Positions 49,871 through 61,112 of a stretch of DNA of 64,000 nt are shown piece after piece. Location: positions 20,280,592-20,344,591 of the forward strand of contig JAMKCF010000007.1 in the NCBI GenBank assembly GCA_023634235.1. Direction: 5' to 3'. This stretch comes from Pisaster brevispinus (Eukaryota; Echinodermata; Asteroidea; Forcipulatida; Asteriidae). The notes under the pieces were generated by a model that saw only the letters and a list, made by a program, of their open reading frames with translations, was not told the DNA's origin and did no database searches. Position numbers and translations under genes: made by a program. Position 1 is the stretch's first letter. Every line of letters begins with the position of its first letter.

Positions 49871-50055
49871 GGACCCAATTTTATAAAGCTGCTTAAGTAA
49901 AACAAATTAAATTAAGCACAACAAAGTTATGCTTACCAAAATAAGGATATCATATAAAATACCATATCACACGCACAAATTGTGACTTGTATCCTGCTCG
50001 TTTCTGCTAAGCAGAAAATTGCTAAGCAATATTTCTGCTCTATGAAATTGGTACC
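49871..50055. mobile_element. MITE-like element, GGACCCAATTT termini
   Basis: Left GGACCCAATTTTATAAAGC (49871-49889) and the reverse complement of the right end GGTACCAATTTCATAGAGC (50055-50037) match at 15 of 19 positions; GCTGCTTAAG and CTAAGCA lie subterminal. The span is 185 bp, non-coding. Confidence 0.65.
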
Positions 50056-50157
50056 TGGTCCAGATACAAGTCCCAGAGGAATTCAGATTCTGGGTCATTT
50101 TGTCCAGAACCAGAATCAACTCTGACCCTGAAGTATATTGATGGGGTGTCACTACCG

Positions 50158-50197
50158 CCCCCCCCCCCCCCCGCCACACACACACACACACACACAA
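50158..50197. repeat. Poly-C run followed by an (AC)n microsatellite
   Basis: A run of about 15 C at 50158-50172, then GCC and about eleven AC units to 50197. Confidence 0.9.
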
Positions 50198-50353
50198 CCT
50201 TACGGATCCGGTTTGTGGGTACTGCTATTGTTGTTCTATTGTTCCCTTTTCTAAAGAATTCCCTTGTGGGGCCCTATTGTTCCTATTGAAATTGCCTTGT
50301 GGGGTCCATTGTTCCATTGTTAAAAGTACCCCGTAAGTTGGCATGTGTAAGGG

Positions 50354-50739
50354 CACACAAGTGTGTAAACACCTCCAATCGGGGACCTCCTATTGTCCCT
50401 CTTTTGTTTGGACTCTAACTTTTTGGCAACAGCTCCCATTTGTTTTGTACACAATTTCTAACTGGGGACCTTTACCCAACCGGGGACCCTATTGTCCTCT
50501 TTTGTTATAGGTCCCCGGTTTGAATGTGAAAACAGACTCACACACACACACAAGTGTGTAAACACCTCCAATCGGGGACCTCCTATTGTCCCTCTTTTGT
50601 TTGGACTTTAACTTTTTGGCAACAGCTCCCATTGGTTTTGTACACAATTTCCAACTGGGGACCTTTACCCAACCGGGGACCCTATTGTCCTCTTTTGTTA
50701 TAGGTCCCCGGTTTGAATGTGAAAACAAACTCACACACA
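50354..50739. repeat. Two-copy 193-bp tandem repeat with internal hairpins
   Basis: The unit beginning AAGTGTGTAAACACCTCCAA recurs exactly 193 bases later with few differences (for example 50361 aligns with 50554). Each copy contains the 11-base inverted repeat AACCGGGGACC / GGTCCCCGGTT (50478-50488 with 50510-50520; 50671-50681 with 50703-50713) and ends in an AC-rich tract. Related but looser sequence precedes it (50260-50330). It looks like a short satellite or an element amplified by its AC tracts. Confidence 0.85.
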
Positions 50740-51332
50740 CCCCCACCCCTAGTTAAGAAAATGTAGAAAACCTTGATTGATATCAAAATCCATCTGTGTA
50801 TTAAGCATGAAGACTAGACACAAGAAATAAGTACCCCGAGATTTTATCTCCAACGGATGCTTCTAAGAGATAATTGCCAATTGGCTTTGAGTTGGTAAAG
50901 TGAGAGAACCAAACGGCGCAGCGTGTGGAAAACATACCTCTTCTGTCAGTTTTCAATTTGTTTTTGACACTCATCTCGTGTAATTTGGAGATGTGGGAAG
51001 ATTTTAAAGGGCTTTAGTGAATTTTATGTTTAATTGACATGAGTAATCCATGTCTTGCCAGCTGTGACCAGGGGATGTCTCACGGCCTACAGACACTCCA
51101 ATGGATTATTCTCATAAATCAACCTACATGCAACATTAACAGAGGTTGACAACGCATTGCAACTCGTGAAAACTAATTATTATAATATGGGCTATTTACG
51201 CTGCTTATCAACAACTGTATAATAAAAAGGTTCTCTTTTTGAATGTATTGTTTATCAGTCTGTATCTCGAAGTGAAATAAAAAAAAAATTAAAAGGCATA
51301 AAGTTATTCCTTCACCTATTTTCTGTCCACAG

Positions 51333-51412
51333 ATAACAAGCATTCATATCCCTGAAAGTGGAAAACACCAGGAGAGACTGCATTCACGAAAGCCATTCAG
51401 TAAAGCCTGAAA
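51333..51412 (+). other. POPDC: 5' untranslated part of the Popeye coding exon
   Basis: A good acceptor (CACCTATTTTCTGTCCACAG, ending at 51332) lies 80 bases before the ATG. This implies at least one untranslated first exon upstream and a promoter that may be far away. Confidence 0.6.
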
Positions 51413-51963
51413 ATGTTGCTACTATCCGGGTCAACTGTTCCGACCCCGGGTGACATCTTCACCCCAACAACATTTCCATGGACTGGGGTATCGCCAGGTG
51501 TGGATGCGGTCCTACCTGGGCCGGGATGCACCGGTCTGTGGGAGCCCATCCAGAGCATCGTCTTCCAAGTGGCATGTCTGCTCTTCGTCTTGGGCTACCT
51601 TGCTCCATCCACTGGCTTCGCTGCCATGTTTGTCATGCACACTTTCCTGAGCTTCGGTTTCCTCACTTTGTCCCTTTGGGGTTTACTCTACGTCTGCGCA
51701 ATGGATGTCTTCGCCTGGAATCTCGTCTTCTGTCTTCTCAACGTCTGTCATGCTGGGTACCTCGGGTACCAGGTCCGACCCGTCCAGTTTACAAGAGAAG
51801 AGAGGGACTTATACAATGCCGTCTTCAAGCCGTTCCAGGTGCCTCGTAGCATCTATAGGGATTTGTGTAACATTGGTAAAACTAGCTCCTTGAAGATTGG
51901 TGAACATTATGCTGAGCAGGGGAGGACGCCTTGCAATAGACTCTCGATTGTCATCTTTGGAAA
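51413..51963 (+). CDS. POPDC: Popeye gene exon 1: N-terminus, three membrane spans, start of the Popeye domain
   Basis: 183 codons plus two bases; donor GGAAA|GTAAGT. The ATG at 51413 is the first in frame after the acceptor, and the downstream length fits the family. Family landmarks include the L-W-G-L-L-Y-V-C and D-V-F-A-W-N segments around spans 2 and 3, then F-K-P-F-x-V-P. Confidence 0.9.
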
Positions 51964-54900
51964 GTAAGTGTATCAGACCTGGATAGTGTCATTTCATTAA
52001 CACCGACGTTACAACGAACGCAAACAAAATGGCCACCGTAAAACAGCCATACATTAGTGACTCTCAACTCTTTTCCATAACCAAATGTACTTCTTAATAG
52101 CCAAATGTTTCACATGATTGCAATTTAGTTATCAACACACTCATGGCAAGTTCCTCTAAACCAATTGCACCATTACTACAACAGGTAGACCTACAGCGAA
52201 AATTAACACCACCACCAATCATCCAAATGACAAGCACAATTATACAAATACCCTCACTAACTCCTTCAAACAACTTAAATACAACCACGTAACATCTTAA
52301 AGGCTATTGCACAGTATTATGCAATCTCTGAAACATTATAAAGAACCCATTTTGTTATAACTAACTTTTGCCACGGAACTTCATGAGAATTATACTCAAG
52401 TTTGTTTACCAACATAGTTAAAAGTGAAAAGCGAATACTTCTTTCATTTTGTTTTATAATAGTTTTGTAAGGCCATTATGCTCGTTTCTTGTCTCAGAAT
52501 CACTGTGGTGTCAGGAAGCCCCTGGTACCGTACGTGTCTGAATGTTAAGAGGTTTCCCATGTCTTTGTTTCCGTGCTTAATTTAGACTCTGAAACATGAC
52601 AACAATGCTGGTGGTCTCTTTGAGCTTTGTATCCTACCCAGATACCCTTTGATTCGATAACAACCTTGTTCCCGTGCATTTTAAAGGAAAGTCCGCGGAG
52701 TTTCTTCCGTCCTACATACACGATTATTGAATGAAAGACGGGAAGACGTTACAAGAATGGAGTCAATACTTTAGTCCCTCACTTAATTCATCTTCCCTAT
52801 TCAGTTAACACGAATCCGGAGTCTAATTCCCGGGCGATTTTGTTAAAGGAGTTCAATCTTGTGCCAGGTACTGTTTTCTAATTTCCTGCTCCATGCTCGT
52901 ATTACAGTAACTGTAAATAAGATGGCTGGCTGGAATTAAAAGAATCGCGGCTTGATACCCTTTCATTTCCAAAGAGATTTGAAAAACTTGGAAAGTGTCC
53001 ACTTTTTAGTCCCTGTGGAGTTTTGGTAAATATAGCACACCTTTAAAGAGGTGATATAGTTTTGATGGTTATCGAAAAATGGGGGAAACTATCTGCCCTG
53101 AAGTGCTGACGAAATTTGAGTTCGTGTAAATCTGATCTAGACTGGCTTGCAAGAGGAATACAAGTGGTGCCATGTGTAAAAACTGACACAAGCCTTCAAC
53201 AATCTATGCTGTTTCATAAAAACACAATTACTAAAAATGAATACTAGGTTGTGATTACATTTCTTGAAATTTAGACCAATCGAATGAAAAACCTTCTTCA
53301 TAGCAACGGTGATGTCTTTTTTTAAATTTACGGATCCAGAATTAATATAACAAAGTACAAACACCCCTACAAACGTGCACAAAAGTACGAAGTTAACATT
53401 ATTTATATTATATTTGGAACAAGAATATAGCTTTAGGAACACAAAGAAAATGTGCCATGCACTTTTCCGTGTATGTAAAAATATCTCGCACAGTTTCGTA
53501 AGGACCGAGAATGATTCGATACATTGAAAGACGCGTTTGACCGAGCACAATTGCAGAAGTTGGACAGAGTTGAAACTGGAAACTCTCCTTCTTTTGCCCT
53601 GGGACAATATATTATTTATTTGGAGCGAGGACAAAGGGGTAGGTGCATTGGACTGTTTTCTCAATAAGGGCATGCAAGGAGTGTAAATACTTTGCAGAAA
53701 ACAGACATATGTCAACATTACTGATTTAATTGCGTCTGGTCGCAGTATAACTTTAAAACAATATAATATTTGAATATTAATTAATGTTCAACAGTTATTT
53801 ATTCTGTGTAGACATCAGCATTATTTAACAGACTGGCTCCAATCCTCTTTAAGTAGTTCAATTGGTATTTTCCTGGGCAGGATTCCAGGCGTACAGGACT
53901 CCCACGGGGCAAACTTCCCGCCTGAACTTGTCAAAAAGTGTAATATTATTAAATCAGTTGGGAGTATGTGTAAGGTGCAACCTACTATTGACTGCTTTTA
54001 TTTGCAGTCGCGATATGCACTTTTCCGTAGCATCACTGAATGAATGAAGGCTGCAGCGAGCCCTTATGGCGTAATTACACTACATCGTGTGACAGTACAG
54101 AAAACAAAATGGCGGGTGCAGCTGACTGGGCGATCCGTCAACGAGAAGAAATTCCCACCTTTTGAAATAACTTCTACCCTCGTCATTGAAATGTATGCTT
54201 TAAAAACTTCCAGGAATTGTGTGGTTTATAACTGGTCTCGACCACAGAGGCGATATATGGGTAGAAATAACGACACGTCCTGTTGAGGTCAAACATTGCT
54301 GGCTACGAGAAAATTTGGCTTAACATTGTGTAGTGAAAGTGCATGGGTTTTTATTAATTGAGAGTAAAGGTCGTGTGGACTTTTTGCTCATAACAAAAGG
54401 TGTTACCTAATGACAAGATGCGTTCCTGAAATTTAGTTTATTGATTAAATTGTTATAACAACATATTAGATGTTGCATCTAAGCCACTCCACCCCGCCAC
54501 GAATTACGGTCTTCCCCCTTCCAGATTTTTAATTTTTTATTTGGTCAATAGTCAACAGCGTAGATTGACATTCCTTCGATTTCTTTTAAGAACTTTCTTA
54601 AAGCCATAAAATAATACAACCTTTCTTTTTGAACCCCCAAAATTTTTATTTCGGTGCAATTTTAATTCAAATACTTTGGACCAATAACATACGTCGGATA
54701 GGAGTTCGCTGGTATGCCATGGACATTGTTCCTAGTGAGTGACAACAATATACATGTTATTTTCCCCCCTTTTCTCATTGTTTACAGGGTTAAAGTATTT
54801 TCCGATGGGGATTTTCTTCACAACATCCAAGAAAAACAGTTTTTAGACTCGCCAGAGTGGGAATCATTCAGCCAGAATGAGACGAGCGACACTTTCCAGG

Positions 54901-57900
54901 TGAGACCAGTGATAGTCTAACAAAAAATGAACTGCAACCAAGAACACTCAAACACCATGCAAGAAGCGCTCTTTAAGGTCATAATACAGAAACACACACA
55001 TATTTTGGTTTAACTTATCCGTGAACAATATATTTAATAATAGAAACCTTCTTACACTTGAACATGCGCACGCAAGAATAATAAACTTAGCAAGATAATT
55101 GACTACAGAGTTCAAATGACAGGCAAATTAAATTTGGAGTAAAATGATGCTCTTTTTAGATTTATAGGTAGGGGGTTTGTGGTCATGATGGATAAAGCCC
55201 CATTAAAACCTAATGGGCGAATAAACATACAAACAGATTAAACTCGCCACAAAGAACCTTTGAGGTTTGGCTAAAAAAAATTTTTGATTTACTTCTTCTG
55301 AGAAAATTGGAAGCTGAAACAAACAATCCTGAGGTATCATTGACATTTGGAGTATGTTACTATCGAAGTTACATATTTATTCAATCTAAAAGAACAAAAT
55401 AGTTGACCATTTTAGGCATTGACTATTATCTGGGACATGCCTCTGAATCTCTCTTATTTAATCATTCTTTAAAATTTAATTATGTCACGGACAAAGTATG
55501 ATACTCACCAATTCATTCTCGGGATCAAATGCCTCATTTTGAATGAGGTATTCCATCAAATGAATTCAGATATATTGTACATTTGATTTCATGTGTACCA
55601 TGTGAATAGACTTCACTTTGAAGCGAAGTAAGTTACTGAATTATAATAATTCGAGGACATCAAATTACATTTATAGTGTTCCTTCTTCGGTTCCATCAAA
55701 TCAAGCGACTCATCGATCTCGCAGTAAATAACCAGAACAACATCATCAAAGCTAAATGCTAGGAGTTTCTTCAAAAGGGACAATGGAAACATCTCTGAGA
55801 TGAATCTGAGAAATAAAAACATAGTTAAGATCGACGTTTTCCTTAGCGAGAATGGTCGGATCTTTGGCTGAGGGTTTTATGCAGGACACTTTGTATCACT
55901 TACTAAGAATTTCCGACATGTTAACTTATGTTTTTACGAAGTAAAAAGAAAACGAATCATTTTATCAACTTTAAAAGGGGAAAAATATAAAAGTAGTTTC
56001 ACAAAAGAAGCCATCCAAGATGGCGGCCAATAAAGCCAAGGCTTATAATTATTCATGATAAGGGTTTTACACGATGTACATTTTGGTAATAAGGGCAGCC
56101 ACGAATGTAATCACTCAAAACACAGTCACTGGAGCCCAGCCGTTACGGGCATCATTTACTGCAATTAAGAGGCGGTAGATCTATCAACAAGAGTGTAATG
56201 TTTGGTGCATCGGTCGCCGTATGACCAGCTGCTTCCTAGATGCAGCTATGCACATCGTAATCATGATACCAAAAAAGGAAACCCCATATCCATTGTAAGC
56301 AGCCCCATTGAGTTTACAAAAACAGCATTGCACGCCTGATAAGCTTATTACGTATCAGTTCCTCTCAGCAGAAAAAAGCCAAAAGCCCATTGTGATGTGT
56401 TAGTTTTTGCCTAAAGAAATTAACTTGTATAGGCAAATTAACTTGCTTTCTACAGTCATATTATACACTGTCTGGTGGCGTCATTTCCCCAGGAAACTTT
56501 TGTAAAAGTAATTTGGATCAACTCCTATTATTCAAGCCTCGAGTTCAACGTCATTGTTTTGCGGCAGCCATCTTGTTTGATTCCCTACTTACAAGCACGG
56601 CTTTACATCACACACAAAAGGGCAAGTTTATTTCCCAGTCAATCTTGGAACAGTAAACACGCACAATACAGGTGTAACTGTTCCACCTCAAATCAAGTTT
56701 ACGACAATTATCTTATTTTGAGTGAATTTAGTCAGGGGTGCAGAGTGGAATGATATTCAATGGGATCGAGGTTGTGATGTTATAGTTCTTTCCAAGCTGG
56801 AATACCAAACACGCTTGACATTCCCAAATTTTACTTGACTGTATGATGAGTTCACGTCTTCCAAGAAATAATATTAATAACCGACATACAGACTACTCAA
56901 TATCTTGGGATATTATTCATTTGCCAATACAGTGACTAAAAGGAATACCGCGATCACTTGGGGGTTTAAGAATTTCAGAGGACAGAAGTTTGACTTCTTA
57001 CTCATTAAAAAGGTCAGAAAATGTGCCCTGGAAAATTTGTGGCTTGTTTGATGTATTCTGTGTCTAGACTGCAAATAAATCAAAACATAAGTTATTCATT
57101 GGATGCTTTTCAATGTCCCTTGTTGAGAACTGCTGCGGGTTGTTTTGACTTTTGATATGAATCTATAGGCGGAATATTTAAGTAGGTTGTTGCCATCACT
57201 GGTGTACTTTCTTTTATATAAACCTTTCTTATGGTAATGCCATCTTATTTCGTGTCTAATAAAAATGTGTATATAACCAAAGCGAGGTAAATTAACAGAG
57301 TCTGGTGCCAGTTTGTATAAATGAGGATCGGCTAAATTCACATATTACAATAAGGGACAGGAAATGCGACAACAATAAATCCTGCGTGTTAAAGGTTTCC
57401 AACATGTGGGAAATGGTTCCCATACATAAAATCATTGATACTCGGTACTTTCCGTGTCTAAGAGAGAGAAAGAAAGAGGGAACGAAAGATAGAACCAACT
57501 CGGGTGGAACTCGTATCACATCAATAGGGATAATCATGGAATTTACCGATGACCTGTACAACTTTGAGTTCATTAAAACACGCTTCCCATCAACAGAAAC
57601 CATTCTACTGTGGAGTTCTGACAGAAAAAAAGTCTTTAGTTCAATGGAGTTCAATCTACTTTGGAATATTTCAAACTAAACGATAGGTTTGTTTTCGCGT
57701 AAAACTAATCATAGCCTTAGAGTAAACACAGAAGAAACAGTAATTCAAATCATCACGCGTGAAGCACGTTTCTTCTGAAGAAGAGTAGTCAGAAACCAAT
57801 GTTATGCAATCTCTTGAGGTCTAAGCAGTATGCAATAATATATTTTTCTTCAAACTTATGGGTGGAAATGTCTTTTCCCAATGTCCCTAAAGATTACTGC

Positions 57901-60900
57901 ATGGGTAGGTATCATTTTAAAATGTTAGTTTAGTGGAATATTGTCCACCCAGATAAACGTTTGTACCACCTCTTTAAGATGCTTGCCTCGCGGAGGAAGT
58001 TTTAAAGGATCCTTGAGCTGCAGAAACAACAATCTTCCTTGCGTGTGGCGCGAGGAGAAACGAGATACAGGATGTTTTCCTGTGGTTTCTTCCCCAATTC
58101 GTGTTTGTTTTAACGCGATATACGAGTCCGTCCGAGATGCAGAAAGTCCTCGAGACGTTTTGTTTTTGAGTCTGTTGTAGTGATGGATGAACCACGCACT
58201 ACCGGGGTTTAATCAACCTTGGATTCGGTTTCCAATTTGTTTTTACCTTTTTAGCTATTTTCCCCCACTCTGGCCTGGGATTTGAAATTGAAACTTCTGA
58301 AACCTGTCATAAACACAGGCAGACTAATTGAACAAAATATAAATGTCATGTTAGGTTGACCATCGCTGGGCTCGTTTACCTTGCCAGCAGGAAACAGTGG
58401 CTAATAAAGACACGTACAGCGTTATGGAAAATTATTGACAACGTATGCAAAACAGAGTAAGGGGGTTAACACAAAAACACTTCACTAAATCATGTGTGTC
58501 CTATAATATTTTTGTACTAGCTATTAAAGAAGAAAACTCAAATTATGGTAAATATGGCTGTTTCAAAAAAGGCACTACATTAAGTTACTCAAAAAATTGA
58601 ACCTCAAAGTAACAAATTTACACGTAAGAAATTAAGCTTGAACTGTAAATCATTAAAGGTGATCTTCAATGATTAATAAGGCGACAGTTATCTGTTCTGA
58701 GAGGACAAGATGCTGTAGGCTATCCTCAAATAAACAATGTTTAGAGATACGCGTCCAGACTGATAATCTTCTTCTCTCACCCACACAGAAATTCTCCAGA
58801 TTTCAATGCGGTAGCCACACGTTGTTAATCATTTACTCAAAAAGTGAAGGTTGTTCTGATCACTAATTAATATCTGATGATCATAATAACAGATGTTGAT
58901 ATTAGCGCCTGTGGTCAACACGATAACCTCGCCATCAGTTGAACTGCGTCAATAACGGCTGTGTGGAATTCACCTGATAGTGCTATCAGGAGAAAAAAAG
59001 CACCACACACACACACACACAGAAAAAAATGAGGGCATAATCTGTAATTATACGAAAAGGCTCGCTGAATATCTCTTTTGAGTTTATGTAGTATTTGTAA
59101 AATATTTTGTCAAGATTCAAGGATTTAGTTATGCAGCTTATGTTGTGCTTTTTTTAGATTGTTTTTCGACGTCTGAAAATTATTCCAATGGTTTATTCTT
59201 TATAAAATGGTTAAGAGAAAGTTAAGTCATGGAGAAAACACAAGTAAACAAAACCATTGATAAAGGGAAATTTCATTCTTTGTTTATTTTCATTTTTTAT
59301 AAAACTTCAAAAGATTGATAGTTTAAAAATCAACCTTGCATCAGCCATTCCTTGCAAACACTAGAGTCTTAAACAAGTTTCTTATGAATCTCCACCTTTA
59401 GGTAACACTGACTGCCACTACCTACTGCCGTTACATGTGCTGGCAACGTGATAACCTGAAACAGTTTCTGCAAACCCAACCATACCTAAAACAAGTCTTC
59501 AGCAACATCATCGGGACCGATATTACCAAAAAACTCTACCTCCTGACGGAGAGAAATCTCAACGATCGAGGCTCACGGGCCGACATCCGGTTACCGAGCA
59601 TTGCTAAGGAAGCCTCGCCCAACCATGACCTCAGAGGGCACTTGGCAGCCGGTGGGATGGGCGCATGTGGAGTCGGGATACCAGTCCTTGGGATCAGTGA
59701 AAACCAGGACAGTGCGCTTCAGGTGCCTTACAACCAGGAGTACGCTAGGCCCCGCCAAAGGACGGATACCAGTGACTCCGTTTATGAGAACGACAACGGT
59801 AAGAGATGTTTTGAAAACAGAAAAAAGGTATACAAAAGAATGCAACTTTGACTTATTGCATGCTAAAGAATAAGGGACAAAAGAGTTCCCTGATCCTAGG
59901 ATTTGTTGAGACATACAAGGCGATACAGAGCAAGAGATTCATTCTGCTGTTTCTATAAAGCGCGACTCGACTATTAAGCAAAGACACATTATCTCACCTT
60001 AAATCTAAAACAAGAATTTGTTAACTTTGTCTCACTTGATTTGATTTGGTTTACGACTCAATGTGACAGATAATAAATAAAAGTCAATGCACAAGACAAC
60101 GAATTTGCAATATAATATAATGATAATATACCAAATAACATTGGCAAGACTGCAGGTTTAGCCTTGTTCCAAGAATCCTGTCAGGAATGTCTTCCCACTT
60201 CAGGCAAAATAATAAAAATCAATGACATCAATAAGCGTTTCAATCGTGCTCCAAGATACGTCTGGTACCCGACTGCTTGTCATGCAATTATCATGAGGAA
60301 ACTTATCCTACTAAACCTATACTCTCTTTTTTTTTGCAATTCGAAGTCTCGTGAATTTTCCCGAACCACTTCCCTAAAAATCAGCGCCGTTCATCAACAT
60401 AATTCATGGCTTTACTTGTTCGTTTTTATCTCTTTGCGTCAAACTACGATAAAATAATTATATTCAAAGCAAGCACTGGGCAAATGTAGTTACACGTTCT
60501 GCAGTTGCATTCATTAACTGTCATTTGTATCTGGTCAAGGTAGATATTTAATCGCAACTTACAATGCTTTTTGGCATAAACACCTTGCACATAATGTTAA
60601 TATTTGATAAAATGAACAGTGTGTTGTCAAACAATGCACAGCAAATAAAAATTAATACCAGACTTAACTTTTTTTTTATTTGTTTTGCTCCAAAACCTGA
60701 TGAAACAGGTATCTTTTTATTTCACGTTCCCAGAGAACGACGAATATTTATATTGAATGTCCAGTTACCATTTGTCAGTTGCTGAAATCTAAACGTTTTA
60801 AGTACTTTCAAGTATTTTCTCCCTCATACAGTACTTGAACATTGTGTCTTCAGCGCTTACGTACGTCATTGCGTAGCACAATTATAAAATAAACAGTCCA

Positions 60901-61112
60901 AAATTGTAAATAGTTTAAAATTCAATGAAGACGCATGAATCGAGTAATTCTATAGTATTACGCTGATAATGTCGCATCCGTGCACAACAATACCTTGATT
61001 TTCAATTATATTATCAATATATTTTGGATACATGATGTTGATGCAAATCTAAAGTAATTATGATAATTTATCTCCATGGCTGGTTTCCTTTGCAGGATAC
61101 TCAAGGCGATAG
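51413..61112 (+). CDS. POPDC: Popeye domain-containing protein (POPDC/BVES family), complete, 358 residues
   Basis: Popeye proteins are three-pass membrane proteins of muscle and other excitable cells whose cytosolic Popeye domain binds cAMP and tunes channels and trafficking. Exons 51413-51963, 54788-54899, 59402-59798 and 61096-61112 join in phases 2, 0 and 1. Membrane segments lie at about 48-64, 71-94 and 99-117; the Popeye domain runs from about 124 to 270. Both cAMP-contact motifs are intact: FLDSPEW (202-208) and FQVTL (220-224), the latter split by intron 2. IGTDITKKLY follows, as expected for the family. The length of 358 is typical (vertebrate members about 290-365). The N-terminal segment before the first membrane span has no N-x-S/T site, unlike the glycosylated vertebrate members. 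Assignment to one vertebrate paralogue is not possible by eye. Confidence 0.92.
51964..54787 (+). other. Intron 1 of the Popeye gene
   Basis: 2824 bases. It contains a 193-codon minus-strand open frame (53137-53718) with no family or splice support, judged to be chance; otherwise nothing recognised. Confidence 0.7.
54788..54899 (+). CDS. POPDC: Popeye gene exon 2: cAMP-binding motif FLDSPEW
   Basis: 112 bases, acceptor TTGTTTACAG, donor TTCCAG|GTGAGA. It encodes (K)VKVFSDGDFLHNIQEKQ then FLDSPEWES. The residues match the Popeye consensus for the phosphate-binding part of the cAMP pocket. Confidence 0.9.
54900..59401 (+). other. Intron 2 of the Popeye gene
   Basis: 4502 bases. It holds an (AC)n tract at about 59001-59021, an AAGATGGCGGCC motif near 56019 and overlapping chance open frames at 57.3-57.7 kb on both strands. 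No exon is supported. Confidence 0.7.
59001..59021. repeat. (AC)n microsatellite
   Basis: About nine AC units in the Popeye gene's second intron. Confidence 0.9.
59402..59798 (+). CDS. POPDC: Popeye gene exon 3: end of the Popeye domain and C-terminal tail
   Basis: 397 bases, acceptor CACCTTTAG, donor ACG|GTAAGA. It completes FQ|VTL and continues TATTYCRYMCWQRDNLKQFL, then IGTDITKKLY. After about residue 275 it becomes a polar, low-complexity tail as in the family. If the donor were ignored the frame would run about 17 further residues to a stop at 59851. Confidence 0.9.
59799..61095 (+). other. Intron 3 of the Popeye gene
   Basis: 1297 AT-rich bases without a recognised feature. Confidence 0.6.
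61096..61112 (+). CDS. POPDC: Popeye gene terminal coding exon (four and two-thirds codons)
   Basis: Acceptor TGGTTTCCTTTGCAG. The split Gly is followed by Y-S-R-R and TAG at 61110-61112. The acceptor is strong and the phase fits without a gap. The alternative phase would give an 18-residue tail (DTQGDSGM...) to a TGA at 61150-61152, but the visible donor does not allow it. Confidence 0.6.

Larger units (their letters stand above)
12213..51332. other. 39-kb region without a supported protein gene
   Basis: Lies between divergent genes. Open frames are short (the longest is about 129 codons), AT-driven and without splice or family support. Positive contents are listed separately: hairpin elements, CRE palindromes, an E2F-type site, T-loop-like motifs, microsatellites and a 193-bp tandem duplication. 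It probably holds the promoters and untranslated first exons of both flanking genes; I cannot place them. Confidence 0.55.

Noticed and set aside
50158..50750. CRISPR-like array
   Set aside because: Only two long adjacent copies with no spacers; eukaryotic tandem repeat.
53137..53718. 193-codon open frame on the minus strand inside Popeye intron 1
   Set aside because: Long for chance but rich in Ser, Leu, Phe, Cys and Lys, as expected from AT-rich DNA; no domain, no signal peptide pattern, no splice context.
57292..57679. Overlapping 120-124-codon frames on both strands
   Set aside because: The two strands mirror each other in stop-poor sequence; neither product shows a family motif or codon bias.
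59591..59914. Antisense frame over Popeye exon 3
   Set aside because: Shadow of the real exon.
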